Under the pieces are notes generated by a model. That model was not told the origin of the DNA, did not search any database, and saw nothing but the letters and a program-made list of their open reading frames with translations. From Apiotrichum sp. Y4204 (Eukaryota; Basidiomycota; Tremellomycetes; Trichosporonales; Trichosporonaceae): DNA of 64,000 bases. The DNA is taken from assembly GCA_025531455.1 (NCBI GenBank), contig JAMYHL010000002.1:434001-498000 (forward strand). The letters run 5' to 3'. Positions 35,693 to 47,218 of the stretch are shown here, in pieces. How positions within the stretch are numbered: the first letter of the stretch is position 1; each line of letters starts with the position of its first letter. A program made the translations under genes and the position numbers.

Positions 35693-37060
35693 CTAGATAA
35701 AGTTGAGGGCGACAAGCAGCGCAGCCATACCGCTCAAACCGCTGTTCGTCTGGTAATAGTCAAGCAGCACAGTCGCGCGCGGACGGAGGCCCTGCGCCGC
35801 CTGCCGGAGCAGCCATTTTGTCAGGCGCGCATTGGTGCCCTCGAGGCCGAGGCCGACGGACGTTGCGCCGAGCCCGCGCGAGACCCACTGCGGCGTCGCA
35901 AATGGGAAGGTTGCGCCCGTGTTGAACACGACCGTCAGCGGCTGTGGCGATTGGGGCGCAAGTGTCGGCTCGAGGAACGCGGCCACCCGCGTCGCCTTTT
36001 CGGATATCTCGGCGGGACTCTGCACGCCATACCTTTTCCATCAGCACTGTATTTTTCTTTCTATTCTCACCAGTCGTGGCAGCGGAAACCGACGCCGAGG
36101 CCACCAGGTACCTCGAAGCCGTCCTTGTTGTCGTTTGGCCAGCGCTCGGGGTGGAGACCGAGGCCCTCGGCCCACTCGTCCTGCGGCGCGCCGTCGTCCT
36201 TGTTGAACCGCGTGAATACGATACCCTTGCCGCGCACCTCGCCGAGCGTCGGCACGTGGTCGGCAATGTGCCATAGGTTGCTGCCGTTCTGCCTGAGTGC
36301 GGCGTACACGCGGGCACTGAACTCGGGGTGGTGCTCGCCCTCCTCCTTTAGACAGAGCACGAGCGTCTCGCTCGGGTGGGCGCGCAGAAAGCCCTCGGCC
36401 CAGTCTAGCTGCTGCCGAAGCGTCGAGTACTGCGGGCGGATGCCGTGGTACGCTGATGTCAGGAAAAGGAGATGCGAGTGCGGCATTCATGCAGTTACAC
36501 TGACTCTCGCGACTCACTCTGCAAGTCGCCCTCGTTGACCTTGAGGCGCACGTCGAGGAAGCGGATACCGTCGTTGAGCTGTTCCTCAAGATCACAAGTT
36601 TGGCACTGCGAGATGTAATCTAGTGTGAGCGGTATCATACCCGACACTCACATCCATGCAGGGCGCTGCTCTCATGCGTTCCGGGGACGCACAGCTCGGA
36701 CAGGAGCGTGTTGTCGGGTACGCGCTTCATCCACTCCTGGGGCGGGGGCACGTCGAGGAAGAGGATCGTGTCCTCCTCTGGCCCGATGATCTGGTACGCG
36801 AGCAGACCGTCAATGCCCGTCGCGAGCTCCTTCCACCCGCGCCGGCGGTCCGGGGGGAGCGAGCTGATCGGCACCTCGACGCTTCCCTCCGCGTCGCCGT
36901 GGCGAATCTTTAGCGTCACGAGCGGATACCCGCCGCGAGGGGGGAGCGCCGCCAGATCGAGGACCTGCGCGCCGCCAGCCGACGAGATGCCCACGGTCTC
37001 GCCCAGCTCCGTCGTCGCCGACGTCACCTGTACGCCGTTGGTGATGAGCTTGAGAGACAT
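35693..37060 (-). CDS. PI-PLC X-domain (PLC-like phosphodiesterase) protein, 410 aa
   Basis: Exons (minus): 37060-36652, 36619-36518, 36452-36071 and 36032-35693, giving 410 aa. The first 110 residues form a beta-rich module of unknown type. Then comes the single-domain, bacterial-type PI-PLC barrel: LLSELCVPGTHESSALHG (first catalytic His in GTH), LEEQLNDGIRFLDVRLKV, TYHGIRPQYSTLRQQLDWAEGFLRAHPSETLVLCLKEEGE (second catalytic His in YHG), LGEVRGKGIVFTRF, HDWYGVQSPAEIS and PRATVLLDYYQ. Such enzymes cleave phosphatidylinositol or GPI. No Y or C2 domain is present, so it is not the eukaryotic signalling PLC1 type. The acceptor of exon 4 (ggaaaag) is atypical, but every other AG nearby shifts the frame into a stop. 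Confidence 0.87.
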
Positions 37061-38690
37061 GTTTTGTGGATGTGCTTTTGGTGTCGCGCGCTCTCTGGAA
37101 TCGAGAGCGATGTGGGAATGGCAAGGTGCGGCCACCACTGTGGTGGGAAGTTGTTGCCGTATGGGCAGTGACGTAATTGTGGGCGGGAATAATCTGATCC
37201 GGCGGCGCGCCCCTCTTAAGACGATAAAGCTGCCGACTCATCGCGAGTACGCGCGAGTGCGTCGAGCGTCGCTCACGCATCCGACTCCGCACCGCGTCAC
37301 AGATCACAGAGCGAGGTTTACATCGCTCTCCACTCAACAGCTTAAGGCGGAGGGACACACAGCATGTTATTCAGTGGATGAGACGAGGAAGAAACGGTCC
37401 GCGCGCAGTGAACTAAGGCTAGGCCAAGACAAATGGGGCAGCCACCTCATGCTCGAGTTCCAGGAGTGCATCCGTGCATAACCTCACATGTCCAGGTTGA
37501 GACATCGAGTGTGCCATGGGATCTGAAGAGGGCGATCCTGATAAGATAAGAAGGTGTGGATGCGATGGGGGCGCTCACGTCAGTCTGAAGGACACACAGC
37601 TCCGCGCTCTGTCATGGTCAAAGACACCGCGGATGGTCGGCACTGGGGAGTGAGCTATGCCGCCGTGCAGTTCACTCGGCGGCCAGCTCGTCAGTCACTT
37701 GCCGCTGAGCACCTCCAGAGGACTGCAATCGGAGCTCTCGTCCAGCAGGCAGCAGACTGAGCGCGTCCTCCGTCCCCAAACGAACCTCGGACGGCTCCAG
37801 CCGCACGCGGCGTTTGCCGTCAACGCACAAAGCATGAGCGGCACGTGTATCCCACCATGAGCAGGAGCTCGAAAGGTCAGAAGCCTCTTCATCTCCGCAC
37901 GTCCCAGCCCCGCCCAGCCAATCGATAACGGCGGTGCGCGGCGTTCCGTCCCCCTTTGCCGCGGATATCCAGTGCTGGGTCTATGTCCGAAAACTTCACC
38001 GTGGGCGGCCCGGCGGCGACCCGCGTGCCGCGTGCGAGCCTGCGAAGGCTGTGGGTGGCGCGATGGCGGTGACGGGGGTTCCGACGCTCGCCCCGATCGC
38101 GATCTACTAGACTGTCGTAGTTTCCGGCCGTCGGCTGCTAGTGGGCTGGAATGTGGTTGCCACAAAGCGTTCCACAAAGCGTTCCGAAGAGTTGTATCCT
38201 GTGACTAGTGACTGTTCCGCTGACCTGGGGCCGAGTAGAGCCAATTGAATGACTGCTGAACTGCTGACTCTCCGCCCTGGATGCCTGGAAGAGCAGCGCA
38301 GCCGAGATGCTCCACCACTCGACGACTGTTTTTCCCCGACATGACGACAGAATATGCAGTAACATTTGTCTCTCGGCCTCTTGGCGGCTGGTCATCGGCC
38401 GTCCTGTGATCCTGTATCGGTTTGGTCAGCAGAGCAACAACTCCCGAGAGATGAGTTGCGAGCTTGCGAGGAGCGCCACCACCAAAGGGGTCCAAAGGGT
38501 CTGGAGATGATATGAATAGCGATGGGCAACCCGCTTTGATCTTGTTGGCTCCCATCTTGATGATATCAATCTTGACATTTCTCCCATTGCGATAAACTTT
38601 ACGTCTATCTCCCTTGATCCTCGTATCACCCGAACAATCTTCACTTCTTCCCATCTCCCCATCTCCATCCCATTCTCACCGCCGCCCACG
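37061..38690. other. Divergent intergenic region (PLC-like / ACOT9-like)
   Basis: 1.6 kb between divergent start codons. CCAAT boxes occur near 37917 and 38233. The last 110 bases before 38691 are C/T-rich (leader of the thioesterase gene). No supportable gene. Confidence 0.4.
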
Positions 38691-40584
38691 ATGCGCCTCG
38701 GCCCCGTCTCCAACGTGCTCCGCGCCGCGCGCAGCCGCTCCCCCTCGCCGCTCTCGTCGCCGCTCTCCCCGCGCTCCCCCACCTCCCCCGTCCACCAGCA
38801 TTTCAATGTCTCGCTCCTCCCGCCGCTCTCGCGCGCTTCGTCCCAGGCCGCAGCGAAGAAGCAGCTCCTGAGCATCACGGAGATTGACCGCCTCCTCACC
38901 CACATTGCGAGTGAGTAACCACCGGCCGTGCGCCGTTTGCCATGTGCCGTATGCCGTGTGCCGTGCGCTCGATTGCCCCTCTCGATCCAATTCCTCACAC
39001 ACCAGGCGCGTCGCCCAAGACCCAGTCCGACACGCCAATGGTCATGCGCGCACACCCCATCCCGTGGATGCGCGCCGGGTGCGGCATGCCCGACCTCGAG
39101 TCGTCGTCCACCGCATCCCACCCCGTCCGCTCGCCTCCGCTCTCCCAGGCCGAACAGGACGCCCTCATCAAGCCAAGGCACATGTCCGCGTCGTACACCT
39201 CGTTCGATCTCCCCCTCGCGACCGACCCCAAGCTGTACGACCAGTATGTCAACTTTACCGGAGGTTTCCGTGAGTTCTTTGGTCGGGGGATAGTGCTGAC
39301 ATCAGGCATGGGCAAGCTCCTTGAGAGTGAGTAGTAGGCGGGGTAGGCAGCCGCAGGCGTGGTATGGCATGAGTCCACTCTCAATTCTCACTATACTCAC
39401 TCCCAGACCTCGACTCACTCGCCGGCGCCGTCGCGTACCGCCACTGTCTCGCTAATGCGCCCGCGGCCGACGGCCGCGCAACGGAAAACTTCCATCAGGA
39501 GGCCAACCGTGCTGGCATCTACCTCGCGACCGCGTCCGCCGACCGTCTCGACATGTTTGGCAAGCTCAACCACGAGAATGTCCGGTGTGTAACCAGCAAG
39601 CTTCTCATTCTTACACCAGTGACCTCCGCTTCTCGGGCTTTGTCACCTGGACGGGTAACTCGTCGATGGAGGTGTTCGTCAAGATGGAGGGCAAGCGCAT
39701 TGGCGCCGACGAGAGCGATACGCTTATGCTTGGCCGTTTCGCGATGGTCTGTCGCGATGCGCACACGAACAAGGCGCGCAAGGTGCCGCCTCTGATTGTC
39801 GAGACGGAGGAGGAGAAGATGCTGTGGCAGCTCGGCCAGGAGCACAAGGAGAGCCGCACGTCGTTCCAGAAGGCGGCGCTCGACAAGCAGCCCCCGACCG
39901 AGGAGGAGGCTGAGCAGCTGCACGCGTTCATGCTCGAGGTCAAGGACAAGAAGGAGTTCCAGGGCGAGCAGATTGTCAAGATGAAGGACACGGAGATCCA
40001 AAAAGTCGAACTCATGTTCCCCCAGGAACGCAACCTCCACGGCAAGGTGTTTGGTGGCTACCTGATGCGCATGGTGAGTGCCAGCGACCACCTGGACTGC
40101 TGTCTGACAACAGGCCTTTGAGCTCTGCTTCACCAACGCGGCCATCTTTGCGCAGCAGCCGCTCCGCTTTCTGTCCCTTGACCAGATCACCTTCCGCCTG
40201 CCCGTGCCCGTCGGCTCCATTGTGCGCCTCACCTCGAAGATTGTCAAGACGACGCAGCCCGACCCCGTGACCGACTCGAACGCAAAGGCACACATCAAGG
40301 TCAAGGCCGAGGTCGAGGAGATTGAGACTGGCGTAAGTGTATTTGAGAATGGGTTCGAGCGCGTGCTCACAAACCAGAACCGCCGCGAGACCAACACGTT
40401 CTACTTTACCATGGCCAAGGAGGACGGCAAGCCGTTCGGCAAGGTCGTCATCCCCGAGACTTACCACGAGACCATGTACTTCCTCGAGGGCGAGCGCCGC
40501 CTCGCTGTCGGCTCGGAGATGCGCCGCCTCTACGCCGCCAGCCTCTCCGACTCGCCCGACACCCCGCCGCATCCTATCCAGTAA
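38691..40584 (+). CDS. ACOT9-like mitochondrial acyl-CoA thioesterase (double hotdog), 520 aa
   Basis: Exons: 38691-38910, 39006-39269, 39306-39326 (21 nt), 39407-39584, 39620-40073, 40114-40332 and 40378-40584, giving 520 aa. The N-terminus (MRLGPVSNVLRAARSRS) is Arg/Ser-rich without acids, as expected for a mitochondrial presequence. The first hotdog domain follows RPRHMSASYTSFDLPL..., with LDSLAGAVAYRHC, RAGIYLATASADRLDMF and SGFVTWTGNSSMEVFVKME. The second begins VELMFPQERNLHGKVFGGYLMRMAFELCFTNAAIFA and continues LDQITFRLPVPVGSIVRL and TNTFYFTMA. This arrangement matches ACOT9/ACOT10-type thioesterases, which hydrolyse acyl-CoAs in the matrix. Intron 6 (45 nt) has no stop and keeps the frame, so an isoform with 15 extra residues is possible. 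Confidence 0.9.
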
Positions 40585-40987
40585 ATGAATCTTTGGTGCC
40601 AGGTGTAAATGGACGCCTGCGCCTTGTATCACGTACCGCGTACCATACCGTCGGGAGCATGCATCTGTACAATGTAGAGCTGGGTCCAATCCGCAATGAC
40701 GGTGGTTTGTCACCCCGCTGTGCCTGTGTGTCCGAATGAGAGTTCTGGGAGAACCGTAATCTTGATGATCAAGTGTGCAGAGACACCCGAAACCCGTACG
40801 ACGCCACATTCCGACCACATTTCCTCCACGTCCTCTCTCCATCCAATCCTGTTATCCACTCCAGCTACCAATCCCCGCATCAAACTCATGGCATTATCAG
40901 ATGGCTGTACAGTACATAACCATATCACATTGACGCAAGCGTCGCGAGTCGTTGGCCCAGGCGTGTGCGCGTGGCGTCTTCTCCACC
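40585..40987. other. Convergent 3' intergenic region (ACOT9-like / STE50)
   Basis: 403 bp between two convergent stop codons. No gene or strong structure seen. Confidence 0.4.
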
Positions 40988-43204
40988 TCACTTCTCCTCG
41001 TCCCGTTTCGGTGATCCGTCAGGCGGTCCTCCAGGCGACGGCGTCGCATTCTGCGCCGACGCCTGCGTCTGCCCCTGTCCCTGTCCTTGTCCCTGCCCCG
41101 TGCCCGCACCCGCACCCGCACCTGCAACCGCGCCCGTGCCCGAGCCCGACCCCGAGCCCGACTCGTTCGGGAGCTTGCCGACAAACCACGCAGGTACCCA
41201 GCCCCGCGCGCCCGTGTCCTCCTTTATGCTGTAGCTCCAGTGGCAGTACTTTTTGTACACGCGGATGCGGTCGCCCTCCTTGAGACTGAGCTCGTTTTCG
41301 TCCTTGGAGGTAAAGTCCATGAGCGCCTTGCCGGGGTACGACGACGAGATGATGTTGCCGGGCTGGATTGGCGCGCGGCCAGACACACGGCCGGGGGTCG
41401 ACGGGGATACGGCGCCGACGGGGGCGGTGAGCTCGAGGAGACACCCGGCGGGAACCCACGCCGAGCGCGTGGGGTCGGATACAATGTTGCCCCGCCCTTC
41501 CGGATCGCGCTGTACGAACCACCACCCCTTGGCCTTGGACATGACCACAAACGTCGCGCCGACGGCGACGTTGAACTCGTCGTTCCGGTCCGCAATGTAC
41601 GGGTATATCGAAATAGCGTAGGTCACCTTTTGCGAGTTGCCGTCCTTGTCGAGGACTGTCCCGTTTGGCTGCGGCTTGGCCGCGTCTGAATTGACCATTT
41701 CCGGGCTTGGTAGCTCGGGGAAGGCGCCCTCGCCCGTGCGCCCCTGGCGGTCGCCGTTTGCCGCGCTGCTGCCCCGTGTGGGCGACGCCAGTGTGGACTC
41801 TATCGTAGGAAGCACATTTGTCGCAGAGTTGGCCGGCAAGCCCAGCTTGGCCGCCCGCTTCTCCTGCGCGACAACGACTGGCGAGCGGATATCACGGATG
41901 TGGCGGAGCATAAACACCGGGCGCTGGCCGCTCTCCTTGAGGCGCTGGAACAGCAGGAGCGGCTTTTCGTCATAGGACAGGCAGCGTTCTGGGACGTGAG
42001 CACTCATCCGCTGCAGCTGCTTGTCACTTACCCGTATTTCCAAAACAGATAAACAAGGCGTACATCTTCCAGTCATCGTTGATCTTGTACTTTTTGAGTG
42101 CGGCCGGAAGCACTTTCCAGCACGGGTCCTCCATGTTGACTCTAAAGCTCTTGGCCTGCTCCTTGGAACGCGCGGTGCGGTCAGACGGGTGATGTGCGGT
42201 AGTGGGGTCAACAGGGGGTGTAGGTGAGGACGGGAGGGGACCGCTCGTCGCGCCCGTGCGGCTCTTTGACGGGTGCGGTGGCAACGGCGGCATGTCGCCC
42301 CCACTGCCATTCCGAGTAAGTGGTGGCTTTGGCGTGAGAAGGTCGGCCTGCAGGCGGCTGCCGGACGCGGTCGCAAATTGTGATGGGGAGGTGAAAGACA
42401 GACCCGAGGCAGTGATGGGTGTCTGCGAGCCGCCAATGACGCCCTCCTCGACCAGGGTCGGAACACCTGCAGGCATCGGAATGCCCGAATCTGTCATGGC
42501 GCGGCGCATCAGCAAGGCTTCGTGCTCGAGCTGGTTCACCCGTCGTCCCAGGGTGCCGACCACGTTCAACATTTCGTCAATCTTGGCAGCCTGTGCCATT
42601 GCTTCCAGCGCGATGTCCTCTGCGTGTGTGAGTGAAGGGAGATCCAGCGGAGCGCGCGAGTGCGTATCCCGAGGTACTCACCTTGTGGCCGCCAATCGTC
42701 TGGACTAATCTCCACTCCCTCCTCCTTTTTTCGGTCGTAGACGGCGCGCAGCACCGTGAGACGGTGTCCCAGCGATGTCATCCCCAAATCGATGAGCGAC
42801 TCATTGTCGAGCGCACACAGCACTTCGCCCGTGATGCCATGTTCTGATGTCAGTGGGAGGTCAGAGGCTGGGGCGGTTGAAGGAGCCAGGACCTGAACAA
42901 CACGCCGACATGGCGGGTGCGATGGGGCACGGTATGATCCAAACCGCACAAACTGCTCTGCAGCTCTGCAGGCTTCCATCTAGGATCGAGGTACAGATGG
43001 CAGTGCTGCCGGCTTCCTCCCGCTGCGTGGTCACGCTTCCCATCTCCACACGCTGGCATCACGCCAATCCCACTGGGACGCACCATAAATGACATTCTCG
43101 TACCCCTCGATGCCCAGGGTGATGAGCCACGAGTTGACCTCGGCCTCGTCCCATTCCGTGATGGGTTTACCGGGCGACAGCGGCTTGGGCGACACGGCCG
43201 TCAT
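40988..43204 (-). CDS. STE50: STE50 adaptor with SAM, RA and two SH3 domains, 623 aa
   Basis: Exons (minus): 43204-43084, 42843-42682, 42619-42032 and 41988-40988, giving 623 aa. Domains: SAM at about 13-80 (ITEWDEAEVNSWLITLGIEGYENVIYEHGI, ALDNESLIDLGMTSLGHRLTVL); a coiled segment near 102-135 (KIDEMLNVVGTLGRRVNQLEHEALLM); Ras-association at about 248-325 (SFRVNMEDPCWKVLPAALKKYKI, PLLLFQRLKESGQRPVFMLRHI); SH3-1 at about 415-478 (PYIADRNDEFNVAVG, GWWFVQ, AWVPAGCL); and SH3-2 at about 510-565 (ALMDFTSKDENELSLKEGDRI, ARGWVPAWFVGKL). A Gly/Ser/Gln tail follows. Ste50 links Ste11 MAPKKK to small GTPases in pheromone and stress signalling. The ascomycete protein has only SAM and RA; the added SH3 domains are known from Cryptococcus. 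The first intron is unusually long (241 nt). Confidence 0.94.
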
Positions 43205-44868
43205 GGCGCGCGGGGCCCGTGTGGGCGTGGACGGGATCGTGGGCGGGGAAGTGGGGGGCCGGGGGAGCCGAGGGAGTGGACGGGGGTTGCGCCGCGGCGA
43301 GGTGCGTAGGGGTGGTGAGATATTTGAGATGTTTGAAATATTCGCTTTGTTGGGTGGTGAGATGGGATGCGCGGGGGAGAGGGAGAGGGCGATTGACGAC
43401 GACAGATTGGATGCGCGGCGCGGCGTCCTGGACGCCGAGGGCGAGCGGGGAGAGCGGAGGAGCGGAGGAGAGGGGGAGCGCGGTGGCGTCTGCGTTAGGC
43501 TTGGTGAGTGTCGCGGCACGCGGGCGCGGGCACGGGCACGGGCACTGCGTGCGTCTGAGCTGATGTCGCGGGCTCGGCCAAGTGCGGCTGCGTGGTGGCA
43601 AGTGGTGGCTAGTTGCGCGAGGTGGTGAGTAGGACGCAAGAACGGCGGATGTGATGGTGCGGCAGATGTGATTTGGGGGAGAGGGATGTGGGGTGGTGGG
43701 TGAGGCGATACCCTTAGGGGATTGCGATGATGATGATGATGGAGATGGAGGTTGTGGTCGTGGTGATGATGATGATGATGATGATGACCAAACGGAAGAG
43801 CGGAAAGAGAGAGAGAGAACGGGACAAGCAGAGCAACAGAGGAAGAGAGAGGCAGGGAGAGGCAGGGGAACGGGTAAACCGGATTAGAAAGGGCATTACA
43901 AATTGTAATCAAAGCGGATAGATCCCCTTCACAATTCCTAATCGCTCCCCCTAATCGCCCGAAGCACCTGGAATGACCTGTGCGATCTCGAGATCCAGCT
44001 CCTGTTCCTTCCTCTTGCAGCTCTTCCAAGTCACCCACACGCTCTGACAATAGAATATAGAATACTCCAATAGCCACGGAGGACACAGCGGACACGGACA
44101 CGGAGGACGGCGAGCACCAGCACAATGGAGGAGCGGAATGTGGCATGGAGGCCGGAGGGCAGTACGGCAGATCCGTCGTGTAACGGTACAAATGGACACT
44201 TTTGTACAGACCTCAACTGATCGTATTCCAAGCTGCGGGGGAGGGAGAGGGCGGAGAGCCCAGCGGGACGATGGACATCGACAGAGGTCATACTGTCTTC
44301 CGCACTGTCATCACATCGCTGAGGTCTGGAATTATAGTAGAGGCAATACGGTGACGACGACCGGCACGACGGGACTGCGAGATGGAGATCCTGTTCCCGA
44401 CGTGCGTGTCGGCACAGTTTGTGCAGTCCAAAGGACCATTTATGCGCCGTACGAGGCCGGCAGGCGGCCAGGATCTGTCCATTGCGGATGCGCGGAGTGT
44501 GCCTCGGCGTTCTGTACCCACGCTTCCGGCACACTCCCCGCACCGCAGTGCGCTGAGAAGCGCTGGATCTTAAGTGTAAACCGTGTCTGCCGGGTAGAAG
44601 TAGATGATCAGGCTGGAGCTCACGATACCGAGCACTGTGGGCTCAGTGACAGTGGACGATGCACGATGCACTAGAATCCATGCAGAGCGTGGACGGGAAT
44701 CCGGAATACTGCTGATGCTGATGGGAGACATGGAGTGCCACTCGAGATCTCAACCACCCAGTTGTACAGATTCCAAGTCGGACGCACCTCCACCTCGGTT
44801 TACCTCGATTTCCGACTTTGCGACCTGCGAGGTTGTAAGCCCACAACCAGCTTCTCTTGTCCACCACC
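43205..44868. other. Divergent intergenic region (STE50 / COX18)
   Basis: 1.66 kb between divergent start codons. The minus-strand leader of STE50 (43205-43630) is C/T-rich and open in frame with STE50, but has no ATG close by in that frame. A GAT/GATGGA repeat lies at 43725-43786, followed by a purine-rich run (gagagagag...) at 43805-43875. I see no supportable gene. Confidence 0.4.
43725..43786. repeat. (GAT)n microsatellite between STE50 and COX18
   Basis: Two blocks of tandem GAT (about five and eight units) flank a GGAGATGGAGGTTGTGG segment. Confidence 0.85.
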
Positions 44869-46128
44869 ATGTCGTTCCGCACGTTCCGCGCCGGTCTGCG
44901 GGCCACGACGCGCACGACGCGCACGACGCTCGCCCGCCCGCCGGCACGCATCGCCCCGGCGCGGCGCGGCATCGCCTCGGGGCCAATTACGGCGCTCGCA
45001 GACGTGATCCTCGCGTCGCCGGTGCCGTACGGCGCAACAATCGTAGCACTCACGCTCACTGTCCGCTCGGCGATTTCGCTGCCCGCCGCGCTGTGGACCC
45101 GGAAACGGACGCGCCGCCTCCGCGAGGTGGTCATGCCCGAGATGAAGCGCGAAAACGACCGTCTGGCCCTCGAGGTCTTCAAGGAGTGCCGCGCAAAGGG
45201 CGTGGGTCCCGACGAGTACATGGTCGAGCTGAAGAAGCGGGTAAGCGGAACAAATAGATGAAAGCTCACGGATAGGTGAAAGACGCGCAGTTTGCGCTGC
45301 ACAGAAAGTACAACACACACCCAATGTTCACGCTCGCGGTCCCGTTCCTCACCAACATTCCGATTCTGGTGGTCACCTCGCTCGCGATCCGGCAGGCAGT
45401 CGATACGCCCGCGAGCGCGCTCGTCGGCCAGTCCCTGCTGTGGATTTCTGACATCTCTGTCCCGGATCCACAGGGGCTTATCGGTCTGTTGGCCGGCTGC
45501 CTCGCGTTTGCGAGTTCCGAGATCCACGGCGCACGGAGACGGCGGCTCGAGGCGGAGACAAAGGCCGCTGCGAGTCCGGATGTGCCCCCCGTTGAAGAAC
45601 TCACCCCGCCTCCAAAGCCCGAGGCGCCGCGTACCGCCAGCAAGCTCGCGACACCCCCGCGCCTCCCATCTCATTTACGGCGCTTCAGCACAACGTCCCC
45701 AGCTGCAGCCGTGCGGCCCATGCGCCGCCCGACAAACAAAAAGAAGCCCATGCCCGTACCCTACTCGCGCGTACTGGAAGACGTGGACACCGTCCCCGGG
45801 GGCCGCCAGACGGTGAAAAACACCACGAGCGCATTCCAGACTGTCATGGAATACGGCGTCAAGGCGTGGAGTGTGGGCATCATTGCCATGGCGCTCTCCC
45901 AGCCGGCGGTGAGTGGACGAATAAAAGATAAAACTCTGCTGACGGCAGGCACTCGTGTTCTACTGGGTGTGCTCGATTTCGTATACGCTCGTGCAGAACC
46001 TCGTGTTTGCGCGCATTGACGAGCGCGAGGACAGAGCGCGCCGCCTCCTCAAGGCTGCCGGCGTGAATCAGAGGCAGCAGATGGCGAACAATGCCGCCGC
46101 GGCGAGCAATCCCCCAGGCCCGATGTAG
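44869..46128 (+). CDS. COX18: COX18-type mitochondrial insertase (YidC/Oxa1/Alb3 family), 394 aa
   Basis: Exons: 44869-45240, 45276-45908 and 45949-46128, giving 394 aa with phase 0 introns. The N-terminus MSFRTFRAGLRATTRTTRTT is Arg/Thr-rich, a good matrix-targeting presequence. The insertase core follows: PVPYGATIVALTLTVRSAISLPAAL (first membrane helix with its typical Arg), a Lys/Arg-rich loop (WTRKRTRRLREVVMPEMKREN), HPMFTLAVPFLTNIPILVVTSLAI, GLIGLLAGCLAFASS, and the terminal helix ALVFYWVCSISYTLVQNLVF. Cox18 exports the C-terminal tail of Cox2 across the inner membrane. Oxa1 is the alternative; the short C-terminus without a long ribosome-binding helix favours Cox18. A Pro/Lys-rich insert lies between helices 3 and 4 (45540-45830). 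Confidence 0.85.
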
Positions 46129-46491
46129 ACCGCCTCCACTCAGATATCATATAGCATTGCAATGCAGCATTTCACGACTGATGTTTGTTGCGAACGGAGA
46201 TGGGGTTCTGACGCGCTTCTCCGAGTCTGACGCTCAAGGGACGGCCGACGGCCGGCTTGCAGTTCCCGGCTGGGTCTCCTCTTTTGGTCTCTGTCTCGCT
46301 TTACTGGGCACTGCGCAACGCACCGCTCAACGCAGTCTTCAACGCTGCACCGCCCACACCGCACACCTACGCCTCTTGTTGTCTGTCCGTACTCTCACTT
46401 GCCCCAACTCTCTCGTGTCCATCCCTCCGTCCACTGTTCGCTCATCTCGCGCCCTCACTTCCGCACGGTTACATCATTCTAGGTAGCGCGC
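46129..46491. other. Convergent 3' intergenic region (COX18 / ATP18)
   Basis: 363 bp between convergent stop codons. No gene is seen. Confidence 0.4.
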
Positions 46492-47218
46492 TTAGTGGGC
46501 CGACTGGGCCTGGATAGACGCGGCGTAGGGGTTCTTGGGGTCCTTGAGGGCGTCGGGGGCTGGGGAGTTAGCGGCAAGCCCGGATGGGAGGAGCATAACC
46601 ATGAGACAAGGAGATTGGAGCCGGAAGAGCTGCAGCCGAGATGAAGCTCGACAATTCACACCACTTGCCCGATCACCGCACTCTGCTCCGCTTGCTCCCT
46701 CGCATACTCACTGGCGACAGCGGCATCCTGAGCCTTGACGACACCGAAGAAGGTGACGGCCGAGGCGAAGATGAAGGGAGCCAGGGGCTTAAGGACCTGT
46801 GGGGCGAAGCGGGAGTGTCAAATCGAGAGACACGCGATGAATAATGAATGGAGGGTGAAAGAGGAAGTACACGGATCATGCGCGCGGTGCGTATCGGGTC
46901 GTGAGGGGAGGGAAATGTCGAGTGGGAGAGCGTATACGGTCGTGGTTTTGTGTCGGGATCGATATCGGCAGGTCGGGGTCGGCGTCAGCATAACTGCACA
47001 ACAACATCACATCTCCTCCTCGAACTCCGCTCCTCATCTGCCCCCAGCGCAGATCTACGCTCCTCTCCTCCCTCCCGCTCACTCCCAACATCCTCCTCCT
47101 CGCCATCCTCCCCACCCTCCGTCCCTCATCTTCCCTCCCAACCTCACTCCCCACTCCCCCTCTCCCCCTCGCTCTCCTTCGTACGCACGGGAGTAGGCCA
47201 AGCGCGGAGACCGAACAT
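46492..47218 (-). CDS. ATP18: ATP18, mitochondrial F1Fo ATP synthase subunit i/j, 60 aa
   Basis: Exons (minus): 47218-47189 (10 codons), 46796-46712 and 46559-46492, giving 60 aa, the usual size of this subunit. Exon 1 encodes MFGLRAWPTP. The joined protein continues VLKPLAPFIFASAVTFFGVVKAQ, a single membrane helix near residues 13-33, and ends DALKDPKNPYAASIQAQ. The WPTPVLKPLxPF start and the DPKNPYA motif match fungal Atp18 (yeast: FPTPILKVYWPF, DPRNPR). The subunit sits at the dimer interface of the ATP synthase in the inner membrane. The 392-nt first intron is far longer than neighbouring introns and holds a C/T-rich run (47000-47170). Confidence 0.88.

Noticed and set aside
43089..43628. 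Plus-strand frame of 179 codons next to STE50
   Set aside because: It overlaps the first STE50 exon and its C/T-rich leader in antisense. Gly/Arg-rich composition is as expected from the opposite strand.
43205..44191. N-terminal extension of STE50 upstream of the ATG at 43204
   Set aside because: The frame is open upstream but Pro/Ser/His-rich with no nearby in-frame ATG. SAM starts right after 43204, so this is a leader.
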